Of a DNA stretch of 64,000 bases, positions 33,438-42,692 are shown piece by piece. The stretch's first letter is position 1. The number at the start of each line of letters is the position of its first letter. Origin of the DNA: Streptomyces tanashiensis (GTDB lineage: Bacteria > Actinomycetota > Actinomycetes > Streptomycetales > Streptomycetaceae); assembly GCF_014648895.1 (NCBI RefSeq), contig NZ_BMRZ01000001.1, forward strand, positions 1,148,401-1,212,400, given 5' to 3'. The translations under genes and the position numbers were made by a program. The notes below the pieces were generated by a model. It made no database searches and was not told the DNA's origin. It saw only the letters and a list, made by a program, of their open reading frames with translations.

Positions 33438-33722
33438 ATGGGCTCCTGCTGCACCCCCGACAACAGCTGCTCGACCACCACGGAGACCGCCGCCGTCGCG
33501 GTCGCCGAGAGCACCGTCACCGTCTACGCCGTCTCCGGCATGACGTGCGGCCACTGCAGGACCGCGATCACCACGTCCGTCAGCGCCCTGGACGGCGTCA
33601 TCTCCGTGGACGTCGACGTCGCCGGCGGCCTGGTGACCGTGACCACCGGCGGCGAGCCCGACGACGCCGCGATCACCGCGGCCGTCGACGACGCGGGCTA
33701 CGAGCTGACCGGCCGGGCCTGA
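33438..33722 (+). CDS. copZ: CopZ-type copper chaperone with Cys-rich N-terminus
   Basis: A 94-residue heavy-metal-associated domain protein. The copper site MTCGHC lies in VYAVSGMTCGHCRTAITTSV, followed by the ferredoxin-like fold (GVISVDVDVAGGLVTVTTGG, then ITAAVDDAGYEL). An N-terminal extension, MGSCCTPDNSCS, adds three cysteines. It should carry Cu(I) in the cytoplasm to CopA. GAGGAGGA precedes the ATG at 33438. It is the first gene of a copZ-copA-csoR set behind the CsoR boxes. Confidence 0.92.
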   Translation: MGSCCTPDNSCSTTTETAAVAVAESTVTVYAVSGMTCGHCRTAITTSVSALDGVISVDVDVAGGLVTVTTGGEPDDAAITAAVDDAGYELTGRA

Positions 33723-33881
33723 TCCGCCGCCGGGCAGACCACACCCCACCGGCGTCCCCCGTCCCGGTACCCGAAGGTCCGCCCGGCAGGCGGCCACCGC
33801 CCGCACCACCCGGCCGCCGGGGCCCGGCCTCCCCCAAGCCCAGGCCCCGGCCCCCGAACCCGCTGCATCGAGGAGCAGGAA

Positions 33882-36152
33882 ATGACCACGACCACTCCGG
33901 GCACCGCCCAGGTCGAGCTCGCCATCGGCGGCATGACCTGCGCCTCGTGCGCGGCCCGCATCGAGAAGAAGCTCAACCGCATGGACGGGGTCGAGGCCAC
34001 CGTCAACTACGCCACCGAGAAGGCCAAGGTCACCTTCGACGCCGACATCGACGTCGCCGACCTGATCGCCACCGTCGAGGCCACCGGCTACACCGCCGCC
34101 GAGCCCCGGCCGGAGCGCCCCGCGAGCGGCGGCGGGGACGAGGAAGGCCCCACCGACGAGGAGAAGGCCGACGAGGAGCTGCGGCCCCTCAAGCAGCGGC
34201 TGGTCACCGCCGTCGCGCTCGCCGTGCCCGTCATCGCGATGGCGATGGTCCCGGCGCTGCAGATCGAGTACTGGCAGTGGCTGAGCCTCACGCTCGCCGC
34301 CCCGGTCGTCGTCTACGCCGCCTGGCCGTTCCACCGGGCCGCCTGGACCAACGCCAAGCACGGCGCGGCCACCATGGACACCCTGATCTCGGTCGGCACG
34401 ATCGCCGCGTTCCTCTGGTCGCTCTGGGCGCTGTTCTTCGGCACGGCCGGTACGCCCGGCATGACGCACCCCTTCGAGTTCACGATCGCCCGCACCGACG
34501 GCGCCGGGAACATCTACCTGGAGGCCGCGGCCGGCGTCACCGCGTTCATCCTGGCCGGCCGGTACTTCGAGGCCCGCTCGAAGCGCAAGGCGGGCGCCGC
34601 GCTCAAGGCGCTGATGCAGCTGGGCGCGAAGGAGGTCACCGTCCTCAAGGACGGCCGCGAGGTCACCGTACCGACCGCCGAACTCCAGGTCGGGGACCGC
34701 TTCCTGGTCCGTCCGGGCGAGAAGATCGCCACCGACGGCACCGTCGTCGAGGGCTCCTCGGCCGTCGACGCCTCGATGCTGACCGGCGAGTCCGTGCCCG
34801 TCGAGGTCTCCGTCGGCGACTCCGTCACCGGCGCCACCCTGAACGCCGGCGGCCGGCTCGTCGTCGAGGCCACCCGCGTCGGCTCCGACACCCAGCTGGC
34901 CCGGATGGCCAAGCTCGTCGAGGACGCGCAGAACGGCAAGGCCGCCGCCCAGCGCCTCGCCGACAGGATCTCGGCCGTCTTCGTGCCGATCGTCATCGCC
35001 CTCGCGCTCGGCACCCTCGGCTTCTGGCTGGGTACGGGGCAGGGCCTGACCGCCGCGTTCACCGCCGCCGTCGCCGTCCTGATCATCGCCTGCCCCTGCG
35101 CCCTCGGCCTGGCCACCCCGACCGCCCTCATGGTCGGCACCGGCCGCGGCGCCCAGCTCGGCATCCTCATCAAGGGCCCCGAGGTCCTGGAGACCACCCG
35201 CAAGGTCGACACGATCGTCCTCGACAAGACCGGCACCGTCACCACCGGCCGGATGACCCTGATCAAGGTCCACACCGCCGCCGGCACGGACGAGACCGAC
35301 GTCCTGCGCCTCGCCGGCGCCCTGGAGCACTCCTCCGAGCACCCCATCGCCCAGGCCGTCGCCACCGGCGCCGCCGCCAGGGTCGGCACCCTGCCCACCC
35401 CCGAGGACTTCGCCAACATCCCGGGACTCGGCGTGCAGGGCGTCGTCGACGGCCACGCCGTCCTCGTCGGCCGCGAGAAGCTGCTCCAGGAGTGGGCGAT
35501 GGAGCTCACCCCGTCCCTGAAGGCCGCGAAGGAGGCCGCCGAGAAGGCCGGGAAGACCGCCATCGCGGTCGCCTGGGACGGCGAGGCCCGCGCGGTCCTG
35601 GAGGTCGCCGACGCCGTCAAGGAGACCAGCGCCGAGGCCATCCGGCGGCTCCGCGCCCTCGGCCTCACCCCGATCCTGCTCACCGGTGACAACAAGGCGG
35701 TCGCCGAGGCCGTCGCCGCCGAGGTCGGCATCGACGAGGTCATCGCGGAGGTCATGCCGCAGGACAAGGTCGACGTGGTCAAGAGGCTGCAGGGCGAAGG
35801 CCGTTCGGTCGCCATGGTCGGCGACGGCGTGAACGACGCCGCCGCGCTCGCCCAGGCCGATCTGGGCCTGGCGATGGGCACCGGCACGGACGCCGCCATC
35901 GAGGCCGGCGACCTGACCCTCGTACGGGGAGACCTGCGGGCCGCGGCCGACGCGATCCGGCTCTCCCGCAGGACCCTCGGCACCATCCGCTCGAACCTCT
36001 TCTGGGCCTTCGCCTACAACGTGGCCGCCCTGCCGCTCGCCGCGGCCGGACTGCTCAACCCGATGATCGCGGGCGCGGCCATGGCCTTCTCCTCGGTCTT
36101 CGTGGTCGGCAACAGCCTCCGCCTGCGGGGCTTCCAGGCCGCCGACCGCTGA
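33882..36152 (+). CDS. copA: Copper-exporting P1B-type ATPase
   Basis: A 756-residue Cu(I) exporter. An N-terminal metal-binding domain has MTCASC (Cys 20 and 23). The transmembrane copper site is CPC at residues 404-406, the phosphorylation site DKTGT starts at Asp 448, the adenine-binding [12 protein letters not shown] has the P1B SEHP motif, and the hinge is [13 protein letters not shown]. It would pump Cu(I) out of the cytoplasm. The 159-base gap after copZ is Pro/Arg-rich non-coding sequence; the ATG follows AGGAGCAGGAA. Confidence 0.95.
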   Translation: MTTTTPGTAQVELAIGGMTCASCAARIEKKLNRMDGVEATVNYATEKAKVTFDADIDVADLIATVEATGYTAAEPRPERPASGGGDEEGPTDEEKADEELRPLKQRLVTAVALAVPVIAMAMVPALQIEYWQWLSLTLAAPVVVYAAWPFHRAAWTNAKHGAATMDTLISVGTIAAFLWSLWALFFGTAGTPGMTHPFEFTIARTDGAGNIYLEAAAGVTAFILAGRYFEARSKRKAGAALKALMQLGAKEVTVLKDGREVTVPTAELQVGDRFLVRPGEKIATDGTVVEGSSAVDASMLTGESVPVEVSVGDSVTGATLNAGGRLVVEATRVGSDTQLARMAKLVEDAQNGKAAAQRLADRISAVFVPIVIALALGTLGFWLGTGQGLTAAFTAAVAVLIIACPCALGLATPTALMVGTGRGAQLGILIKGPEVLETTRKVDTIVLDKTGTVTTGRMTLIKVHTAAGTDETDVLRLAGALEHSSEHPIAQAVATGAAARVGTLPTPEDFANIPGLGVQGVVDGHAVLVGREKLLQEWAMELTPSLKAAKEAAEKAGKTAIAVAWDGEARAVLEVADAVKETSAEAIRRLRALGLTPILLTGDNKAVAEAVAAEVGIDEVIAEVMPQDKVDVVKRLQGEGRSVAMVGDGVNDAAALAQADLGLAMGTGTDAAIEAGDLTLVRGDLRAAADAIRLSRRTLGTIRSNLFWAFAYNVAALPLAAAGLLNPMIAGAAMAFSSVFVVGNSLRLRGFQAADR

Positions 36153-36188
36153 CGAACTCCCTTCCCGCCGATCCCCGAGGAGCCCGTC

Positions 36189-36470
36189 GTGGCCGGTTAC
36201 GGACAGCACAAGGAAGACATCATCAGACGACTGCGCCGCATCGAGGGCCAGGTCAGGGGGGTGCAGCGGATGGTCGACGAGGACGTGTACTGCATCGACG
36301 TCCTCACCCAGGTCTCCGCGATCAACGCGGCCCTCCAGTCCTGCGCGGTGGCCCTCCTGGACGAGCACCTCAGCTGCTGCGTCACGGAGGCCATCGCCCA
36401 GGGCGGGGACCAGGCGAAGGTGAAGGTGGGTGAGGCGTCCAAGGCGATCGCCCGGCTGATCCGGACGTGA
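36189..36470 (+). CDS. csoR: Copper-sensing repressor CsoR
   Basis: A 93-residue DUF156-family repressor. The Cu(I) ligands of the family are present: Cys35 (DVYCIDVL), His60 and Cys64 (DEHLSCC), with the expected C-x24-H-x3-C spacing. It should bind the 17-bp boxes at 33308, 33356, 33391 and 36665 and release DNA on copper binding. The GTG at 36189 has GAGGAG upstream, and the gene follows copA closely, so the repressor is part of its own regulon. Confidence 0.93.
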   Translation: MAGYGQHKEDIIRRLRRIEGQVRGVQRMVDEDVYCIDVLTQVSAINAALQSCAVALLDEHLSCCVTEAIAQGGDQAKVKVGEASKAIARLIRT

Positions 36471-36505
36471 CGGAGTCCCCGGGACTCACCGAAGCAGTGT
36501 CAACC

Positions 36506-36522
36506 GCCCTTGCGTGAAGGGC
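36506..36522 (+). terminator. Hairpin after csoR
   Basis: GCCCTT, loop GCGTG, AAGGGC: a perfect 6-bp stem 36 bases after the csoR stop. It has no T-tract, so it is a weak terminator candidate. Confidence 0.45.
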
Positions 36523-36664
36523 AGTCGGCGGACAGCGTGAGACTCAGCCGAAGACAGAGGCCGAGCACCTGCCGGAGGAGCGTCAGCTCCACCGATCCGG
36601 GCACACCGGAGCCGCAGACCTTCGCGCACGGGCGGTTCTTCATGAGGGTCGACATCCCGCCATC

Positions 36665-36681
36665 GTACCCCTGGGGGGTAT
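36665..36681. promoter_or_regulatory. CsoR-type operator 4, before the BlaI/M56 pair
   Basis: A 17-bp box GTACCCCTGGGGGGTAT that differs from operator 1 only in the first base. It lies 52 bases before the BlaI-type gene and puts that pair in the copper regulon. Confidence 0.78.
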
Positions 36682-36732
36682 ACCTGGGCGGGGGAAGCGG
36701 CCCGTACGATGACTGGCCCTACGGGGGAGGGG

Positions 36733-37131
36733 ATGCACGTGCGCCGGCTGGGAGAGCTGGAGGCCGAGATCATGGACCGGCTGTGGGCCTGGCAGCGGCC
36801 CGCCACGGTCCGCGAGATCGTCGACGACATCAATCGGGGACGCAGGGTCGCCTACACGACGGTGATGACGGTCGCGGACATCCTGCACCGCAAGGGCTGG
36901 CTCCGCCGCGAGAAGTCCGGACGGGCCTGGCTGTACGAGACGGTCCGCAGCCGCGAGGAGTACACGGCGGGCCTGATGCGGGACGCCCTCGGCGACAGCC
37001 AGGACCGCCCGGCCGCCCTCCTCCGCTTCGTCGAGGTCATCTCGGACGAGGACATGGCCGCCCTCGACGCGGCCCTCCGCGCCGCCCGGGGCGATCAGCT
37101 CCCGCACCCCGGGGACGGGGCCGGCGCGTGA
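36733..37131 (+). CDS. BlaI/MecI/CopY-family transcriptional repressor
   Basis: A 132-residue winged-helix repressor (LGELEAEIMDRLWAWQRPATVREIVDD, shown here only as a motif span; then VAYTTVMTVADILHRKGWL and the dimerisation helix ALLRFVEVISDEDMAALDAA). Family members repress until cleaved by a partner membrane metalloprotease or released by a metal. The ATG at 36733 directly follows GGGGGAGGGG; a GTG at 36739 is also possible. The stop overlaps the M56 protease gene. A CsoR-type box lies upstream, which suggests copper induction. Confidence 0.88.
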   Translation: MHVRRLGELEAEIMDRLWAWQRPATVREIVDDINRGRRVAYTTVMTVADILHRKGWLRREKSGRAWLYETVRSREEYTAGLMRDALGDSQDRPAALLRFVEVISDEDMAALDAALRAARGDQLPHPGDGAGA

Positions 37132-38039
37132 ACCACCACGTCCTCGTCCCGCTCGGGCTCGCGCTCCTCACCGGCTTCCTCGTGCCCTGGCTGGTGGTCC
37201 GGGCCCGCTGGGCCCAGCAGGTGCCCCGGCTCGCCCTCGCCGTCTGGGCCGCCTGCGGCGCCGGCTTCGCGGCCGCGGCGGCGCTGCTGCCCGCGCAGCT
37301 GGTCCTGTCGGGAGAGAGCAGCCACCGGCTGGCGGACATGCTGTTCACGTTCCGGCCGCCCACACCCGGCCAGATCCTGCACCTCGACGGGCGCGAACGG
37401 TTCGCCTTCTCCCTCTCGCTCCTCGTCCTGTCGCTGCCCGCCGCCGCGTTCGTCCGCCGCCTGACCAGGGCCCGGCGGGTCCGGGCACGGCACGCGGGCG
37501 TGCTGCGGCTCGTCGGACGGTACGACCCCGCGCTGCGCGCCACCGTCCTCGACGACGACCGGCCCGCCGTCTACTGCCTGCCCGGCCGGTCGCGACGGGT
37601 CGTCGTCTCCTCGGGCGCGGTGCACACCCTGACCCCCGCCCAGCTCGCGGCGGCCCTCGCGCACGAGCGGGCGCACATCGCGGGGCGGCACCATCTCCTG
37701 GTCGCGGCGGCCGAGGCCTTCGCCGCCGTCTTCCCGCGCCTCCCGCTCGCGCGCCACGGCGGGAGCGCCGTACCGCTGCTGCTCGAAATGGCCGCGGACG
37801 ACCGGGCGTTGCGCCGCTGCACCCGCGACGCGCTCGCGACGGCGCTGTACGCCCTGGCCTCGGGCCGGGCGCCGCGGTCGGCGTTCGCCGCGGGCGGCCC
37901 CTCGGCGGCGCTGCGGATGCGGCGCATCCTCACCCCGTACAGCGCGGGACACCCCGTCCTGCGCGGTCTCCTCACGATCGCGGCGGCGGCGCTCGCGATG
38001 GCGCCCTTGATCGTCGCCTGCTGCTCGTTCCCCCAGTAA
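37128..38039 (+). CDS. M56-family membrane metallopeptidase (BlaR1-like)
   Basis: A 303-residue membrane protease. The zinc site is HERAH (His179, Glu180, His183), followed by a second-sphere EMAADDRALRR. Hydrophobic spans lie near residues 5-24, 35-58, 93-112 and at the C-terminus. No penicillin-binding sensor domain is attached, unlike BlaR1, so the signal is not a beta-lactam by this evidence. The GTG overlaps the BlaI-type stop. The natural substrate would be that repressor. Confidence 0.87.
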   Translation: MNHHVLVPLGLALLTGFLVPWLVVRARWAQQVPRLALAVWAACGAGFAAAAALLPAQLVLSGESSHRLADMLFTFRPPTPGQILHLDGRERFAFSLSLLVLSLPAAAFVRRLTRARRVRARHAGVLRLVGRYDPALRATVLDDDRPAVYCLPGRSRRVVVSSGAVHTLTPAQLAAALAHERAHIAGRHHLLVAAAEAFAAVFPRLPLARHGGSAVPLLLEMAADDRALRRCTRDALATALYALASGRAPRSAFAAGGPSAALRMRRILTPYSAGHPVLRGLLTIAAAALAMAPLIVACCSFPQ

Positions 38040-38161
38040 TCGTGAACACCGTTATTTACTAAGCGAATTCGTAGATTTCGCATCGGTCACGGACCGCGGA
38101 ATACGCCGCTATTGTGGGTACGTTGGGGCTCGGACTCGGCACGTCGAAGGGTGCACAACCA

Positions 38162-38644
38162 ATGCAGCTCGCTGGCGTTCGTACGGCAGCGGCCGGCGAC
38201 GCGACGACGATATCCAGACTGCTTGCCGACATCATCCGGAGCAGCTACGCCGGAATACTGGACGAAATCCCGATGCGCCGGCTGATCTCGGCCCAATGCG
38301 CACTCCCCCGCATACGCGCGGAAATTGAAATTCCGGGGGGCGCGCCCGGGTGGCTCGGCTGGCTGGTCGCCACGGACGCGGAGGGCGCGGTCGTCGGCGT
38401 GGCCGCCGGCGGGGTCCCGGTGCCGGGCGAGGGCGAGGTGTACGCGCTCGCGGTGGACCCCGGCGCGCGCCGCGCCGGGGTCGGTACGGCCCTGCTCGCC
38501 GCCGCGACCGAGCGGATGCGGGGCTACGGCGCCCGCGAGCAGCGGGTGGAACTCCCGGCGGTGGCCGACCCGGCGCTCCCCTTCTACTCCCACCTGGGCT
38601 TCGCCGCCCTCTCCCCGAGGCGCTGGAGCAGACCGCTCTCCTGA
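38162..38644 (+). CDS. GNAT-family N-acetyltransferase
   Basis: A 160-residue acetyl-CoA-dependent transferase. The coenzyme-binding motif is VYALAVDPGARRAGVGTALL. An earlier beta strand GWLVATDAEGAVVGVAAGG and the C-terminal FYSHLGFAAL complete the fold. The ATG at 38162 (MQLAGVRTAA) is preferred; a GTG at 38114 would add 16 poorly convincing residues. Upstream (38040-38100) is an A/T-richer stretch that probably holds its promoter. Substrate unknown. Confidence 0.8.
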   Translation: MQLAGVRTAAAGDATTISRLLADIIRSSYAGILDEIPMRRLISAQCALPRIRAEIEIPGGAPGWLGWLVATDAEGAVVGVAAGGVPVPGEGEVYALAVDPGARRAGVGTALLAAATERMRGYGAREQRVELPAVADPALPFYSHLGFAALSPRRWSRPLS

Positions 38645-38823
38645 GCCGCACCGCGGCGGAGCCCGAGCGGCACCGTGGCAGATCCACGCCATCGCGTGTT
38701 CACGCAGGCCGATCCGGTGGATCGGGGTTCCCTCCCCAGGTCAGGATGGGTTCAGCGGCGCGGGCCCGGCGGCACGGGTACCTCGTCCGGACGGCATGGA
38801 CCGAGCGAGCCCCTGGAGGAGCG

Positions 38824-39717
38824 ATGCACACACCGAGCGGCACTTCCCTGCCCGTCGTGCCCGCAGCGCTCGCTCCGGTCCTGCCGTCCCGATACGGCCT
38901 CGACCAGGAGCCCGCCCCCGGCGCCGGCATCCGGGTCACCGCCGACACCCTCCCCGGGCTCGAATCGGTCTCCCCCGCCGACGAGAACTCCGTCTGGCTG
39001 CACGACGCCCTGCTCGGCCCGCACAGCGCGGACATCGTCCGCTACCTCAGCCTCGCCCGCTCCACCGGCGGACCCGTCCTCGACCTCGGCTCCGGCGCCG
39101 GGCGGCTCGCCGTCCCGTTCGCCCGGCACGGCTTCGCCGTGGAAGCCGTGGACCGGGACGCCTCGGCCCTGGAGCGCCTCGAAGGCTGGGCCCGCAGGAT
39201 CGGTCCGCAGGTGGCCGGGCTCGTCGTCACCCACCGCGCGGAGCTCACCGGGCTCCGTCTGGAGGGCAGCTACCGGCTGGCGCTGCTCGCGGGCGCCATG
39301 GTCACCGCCGTCCCGCCGGCCAGCCGGCCGGAGCTGCTCCGCGAGGTCGCCGCCCATCTGGAGACGGGCGGGGCGCTCGCCCTCGACTACACCGCGCACC
39401 AGCTGCCGGGCCTGATCGCGGAGCCGCGGCGGACCTGGGCCTTCCAGGTGCCGCGCTTCGACGGCATCGACGAGTGGGTGGTGGCCCGGCAGGTCTTCGA
39501 CCTGCCGTCGATGAGCGAGCGGATCACCTACTACGCGGCCAGGACCGGCAAGCTCTCCACGGAACGCGTCGTGCTCACGACCGACAAGTGGATCGTCGAC
39601 CCCGAGCGGCTCGTGGCCGAGCTGCAGTCGGCGGGGCTGCACATCGAGGGCCGGCGGCGGCACCGGATCGACGAACGGACCGAGTCCGTCCTCCTCGTCT
39701 GCCGGACGGACGACTGA
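38824..39717 (+). CDS. Class I SAM-dependent methyltransferase
   Basis: A 297-residue Rossmann-fold methyltransferase. Motif I is VLDLGSGAGRLAVPFA, the ribose-binding acidic residue is in VEAVDRD, and a motif IV-like segment is LLAGAMVTAVPP. The ATG at 38824 has GGAGGAG five bases upstream. It sits alone between the GNAT and Fur genes. The general architecture resembles small-molecule or peptide methyltransferases; I do not see a precursor-peptide gene next to it, so no pathway is assigned. Confidence 0.85.
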   Translation: MHTPSGTSLPVVPAALAPVLPSRYGLDQEPAPGAGIRVTADTLPGLESVSPADENSVWLHDALLGPHSADIVRYLSLARSTGGPVLDLGSGAGRLAVPFARHGFAVEAVDRDASALERLEGWARRIGPQVAGLVVTHRAELTGLRLEGSYRLALLAGAMVTAVPPASRPELLREVAAHLETGGALALDYTAHQLPGLIAEPRRTWAFQVPRFDGIDEWVVARQVFDLPSMSERITYYAARTGKLSTERVVLTTDKWIVDPERLVAELQSAGLHIEGRRRHRIDERTESVLLVCRTDD

Positions 39718-39819
39718 ATCGCGGGGAGCACGGACGGCCGAAGAGCGCCTGACGAGGTTGACGAGCAAGAGGTACGATGCCCACAAAAGTTTGAGCCGAC
39801 CAGGTGGCGGGCGGAGAAG

Positions 39820-40260
39820 ATGGCAGTCGTGGAAGAGCTGACGGGCCGCGAGGCGGTGATCCAGCGCCTGCGCGATGTCGGGCTGCGGGTCACGGGCCCG
39901 CGCCTGGAGGTGCTCACGGTGCTCGCCGCCGGCGGCCATCTGGACGTCGAGGCGATCACCTCGACGGCCCGCGAGCGGCTCGGCACGCTGACCAGCCAGG
40001 CCGTGTACGAGATGCTGCGGCACTTCCAGGAGACCGGTCTGGTCAGCAAGTTCGACCGCCCCGGCCTGCCCGCGGTCTTCGAGATCTCCGGACCGGCCCA
40101 CCAGCACGCCCTGTGCACGGTGTGCGGCCGGGTGGAGAACGTCTCCGCGACCGCGCCCGAGCCGCCCCGCGGCGCCCTGCCGCAGTGGCGGGTGGACGAC
40201 GCGGAGGTCGTCTTCAGGGGCCTGTGCCCCGACTGCCGGGCGGACGCCCCCGGCGCCTGA
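39820..40260 (+). CDS. Fur-family repressor (peroxide-sensor type)
   Basis: A 146-residue Fur/PerR-like metal-dependent repressor. The winged helix contains LTSQAVYEMLRHFQETGLVS. The metal-site segment is HQHALCTVCGRVENV and the second zinc Cys pair is CPDC near the C-terminus, giving the four-Cys structural zinc site. It resembles streptomycete CatR/FurA, but no catalase gene is adjacent. The ATG at 39820 follows GGAGAAG. Confidence 0.87.
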   Translation: MAVVEELTGREAVIQRLRDVGLRVTGPRLEVLTVLAAGGHLDVEAITSTARERLGTLTSQAVYEMLRHFQETGLVSKFDRPGLPAVFEISGPAHQHALCTVCGRVENVSATAPEPPRGALPQWRVDDAEVVFRGLCPDCRADAPGA

Positions 40261-40358
40261 GCCACGGTCAACTCCGTGCGTGTCGTTCGAATATGTGGCA
40301 GGGTCTAGCGGGGCGATTCAACAGGGTCCGCGTGGATCCGAGGGGAGTCTGCTGCGCC

Positions 40359-41390
40359 GTGTCCAGAAACGCCGCCGTGACCCGCGCGGGGAGCGAACAG
40401 GCCCTCGCCGTCTACCAGGAACTGCGCGCCCGCCCCGAGGCCGGCTTCGACGAGGTCGCGGACGGGTTCGAGCTCTCCGCCGACGAGCGGGACCGATGTC
40501 GGCGCGAACTCGCCTCCTTAGGTCTCACCGCCGGCCGTGAAGCCTCCGGCCCCGGCCCCCGCCCCCTCGTCGTCGACCCCGATGTCGCCCTGCTGCGGCT
40601 GCTGCGCCGGGAGCGCGACCGGCTCCAGGACCGCCTCGCCGCGACCAGCCGCGCGCACACCGCCCTCGAAGCCCTCGCCGGCCCCTTCCTGCGGGCCGGG
40701 GCCGCGCCCAGCTCCGAGGTCGAGGTGGAGATCGTCACCGATCCGCAGCGGGTGCTGCGCGAGCTGACGGACCTGACCGCGTCCGTGCGCACCGCCGTCC
40801 ACGTCATGCACACCGGCTCCGTACGGCGCGAGGAGATGGCCGCCGAGCTGGAGCGGGACCGCTCCCGGGCGGCCCGCGGAGTGCGGGTCCGCGCCATGTA
40901 CAGCCGCCGGGTCGGCACCGTGCCCGAGATGACCCAGCACCTGGAGGACCGGGCGGCGCTCGGCGTGGAGCTGCGCCTCTCCCCCGTCGTCCCGATGAAC
41001 ATGGTCCTCGCCGACGAGAACTTCGCCCTGCTGCCGACGGACCCGCACGACCCGGACTCGCCCACCATCCTCGCCCGCGGCCCGGGTCTGGTCCGCTCGT
41101 ACCTCGCGCTGTACGAGTACTGCTGGCAGGCGGCCGCCCGGTACGGCGAGGAGCCCGGGGAGCCCGGCGGCGACGGCCTCTCCGACCAGCAGCGGGCCGC
41201 GCTGCACATGCTCGCCTCCGGCATCAAGGACGAGCAGATCGCGCGCAGCCTCGGGGTCTCGCTGCGGACCGTCAGCCGCCTGCTGTCCGAGGTCATGCAG
41301 GAGCTGGGGGCGGCCAGCCGCTTCGAGGCCGGCGTCAAGGCGGCCCGGCTCGGGCTGCTCGACGGCGAGGGGCCGGAACCCGTGGCCTAG
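40359..41390 (+). CDS. LuxR-type (TrmB-like N-terminus) regulator with a TTA codon
   Basis: A 343-residue regulator. The N-terminal winged-helix region (ALAVYQELRARPEAGFDEVA) resembles TrmB-type proteins. A PLD-like middle follows (ARGVRVRAMYSRRVGTVPEM). The C-terminal LuxR helix-turn-helix is ASGIKDEQIARSLGVSLRTV. Codon 54 (40518-40520) is TTA, rare in Streptomyces and read by the bldA tRNA, so translation should be developmentally limited. It is followed by a paralogue in tandem. The start is the GTG at 40359, after GGGGAG. Confidence 0.86.
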   Translation: MSRNAAVTRAGSEQALAVYQELRARPEAGFDEVADGFELSADERDRCRRELASLGLTAGREASGPGPRPLVVDPDVALLRLLRRERDRLQDRLAATSRAHTALEALAGPFLRAGAAPSSEVEVEIVTDPQRVLRELTDLTASVRTAVHVMHTGSVRREEMAAELERDRSRAARGVRVRAMYSRRVGTVPEMTQHLEDRAALGVELRLSPVVPMNMVLADENFALLPTDPHDPDSPTILARGPGLVRSYLALYEYCWQAAARYGEEPGEPGGDGLSDQQRAALHMLASGIKDEQIARSLGVSLRTVSRLLSEVMQELGAASRFEAGVKAARLGLLDGEGPEPVA

Positions 41391-41532
41391 CACGAGGAGT
41401 TCGGATGTCATGGAGGACGCGCACGGGCCGCAGGGGCCGTGCGGACCGCAGAGAGCGCACGACGGACTCCCGCCGAACCGTATGACAGGGTGAGGGCGGG
41501 GCGACTCGGAGGATGAGGGGGGTCACTTCGCC

Positions 41533-42585
41533 ATGGTCACCGCGGGCGACGGCATCGGGGACGGCACGACCGACGTCCTGCTTGCCGTGTACCAGGAGCT
41601 GCGCCGCCGGGGCGTCTCGGACTTCGAGGAGGTCCGCAGGGAACTCGGTCTTGCGGCGGAGGAGTACGAGCGATGTCGCCGCGAACTCCTCGCCCTGGGT
41701 CTCATCGTGCCCACGGGGCAGGTGCACGCCACCGTCACCGCCGTGCAGGACGGCAGCTGGCGGTCGGAGACGGACACGGTGGCGGCGATCGACCCGGAGA
41801 TCGCGCTGCTGCGGCTCCTGGAGCGGGAGCGGGAGCGGCTGCGGGAGCACCTGGCCGAGGCGGACGAGGCGTACAGCACGCTGGAGATCCTGGCGAGCTC
41901 CTATCTGCGGGCCGAGGCCCTGACCCGGGCGGAGGCGCACGTCGAGGCGCTGACCGACTACCGCAGGATCCAGCAGGCGATCGAGGACATCACCGATGTG
42001 ATGCAGGAGAGTTCGGCCTCGCTGCACCCGGGGACGCCGGGCCGGCAGAACCCGGAGCTGATGCTCGACCGGGACCGGCGGCAGCTCGCCAACGGGGTGC
42101 GGGTGCGCGCCATCTACGGCCGCCAGGAGGCCACGGACCCGCAGATGGAGAAGTTCCTGGGGCAGCGGGCGGAGCTGGGGGTGGAGATCCGGCTGGCGCC
42201 GGTGGTGCCGATGAACCTGATCATCGCCGACCAGCAGTTCGCGCTGGTGCCGATCCGGCCCGAGGAACCGGGCGAGGGCGCGATCCTGGCGCGGGGCAGC
42301 GCCCTGGTGCGGCCGTATCTGAGCCTGTACGAGCACTGCTGGCACACGGCGACCCCGTACGGGAACGAGGCGACGGCGGAGGCGGGCGGCGACGGGCTCT
42401 CGGAGCAGCAGCGGGCCGCGCTGCACATGCTGGCGTCGGGGATGAAGGACGAGCGGATCGCGCGCACGCTGGGGGTGTCGCTGCGGACGGTCAGCCGGAT
42501 GATCTCGGAGCTGATGCAGGAGCTGGGGGCGACGAGCCGCTTCGAGGCGGGGGCACGGGCGGTGCGGCTCGGCTGGCTGGACTGA
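41533..42585 (+). CDS. LuxR-type (TrmB-like N-terminus) regulator, tandem paralogue
   Basis: A 350-residue paralogue of the preceding gene with the same three parts: VLLAVYQELRRRGVSDFEEV, ANGVRVRAIYGRQEATDPQM and the LuxR helix ASGMKDERIARTLGVSLRTV. The equivalent Leu codon is CTG here, so it lacks the TTA switch. GGAGGATGAGGGG lies upstream of the ATG at 41533. The adjacent copies are likely an old duplication. Targets may include the neighbouring minus-strand gene set; that is inference. Confidence 0.86.
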   Translation: MVTAGDGIGDGTTDVLLAVYQELRRRGVSDFEEVRRELGLAAEEYERCRRELLALGLIVPTGQVHATVTAVQDGSWRSETDTVAAIDPEIALLRLLERERERLREHLAEADEAYSTLEILASSYLRAEALTRAEAHVEALTDYRRIQQAIEDITDVMQESSASLHPGTPGRQNPELMLDRDRRQLANGVRVRAIYGRQEATDPQMEKFLGQRAELGVEIRLAPVVPMNLIIADQQFALVPIRPEEPGEGAILARGSALVRPYLSLYEHCWHTATPYGNEATAEAGGDGLSEQQRAALHMLASGMKDERIARTLGVSLRTVSRMISELMQELGATSRFEAGARAVRLGWLD

Positions 42586-42617
42586 CTCTTTCCGGAATGC
42601 GCGGGAAATCACCGCGG

Positions 42618-42645
42618 CCCCGCAATCGTGGCAGCGATTGCGGGG
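42618..42645 (+). terminator. Strong hairpin between convergent genes
   Basis: CCCCGCAATCG, loop TGGCAG, CGATTGCGGGG: a perfect 11-bp stem between the LuxR-type gene and the convergent small secreted-protein gene. It could act in both directions. Confidence 0.75.
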
Positions 42646-42692
42646 CACGGCCGAGCGCATGAATTCCCGGGTGAATTCCCGGAGGAATGGCC

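Noticed and set aside
36486..36833. 115-codon minus-strand reading between csoR and the BlaI-type gene
   Set aside because: It overlaps the CsoR-type box and the BlaI-type coding region and shows no protein-like domain.
38824..39717. Methyltransferase as part of a ribosomal-peptide (daptide-like) cluster
   Set aside because: The fold is similar, but no precursor peptide, dehydratase or aminotransferase genes lie nearby.
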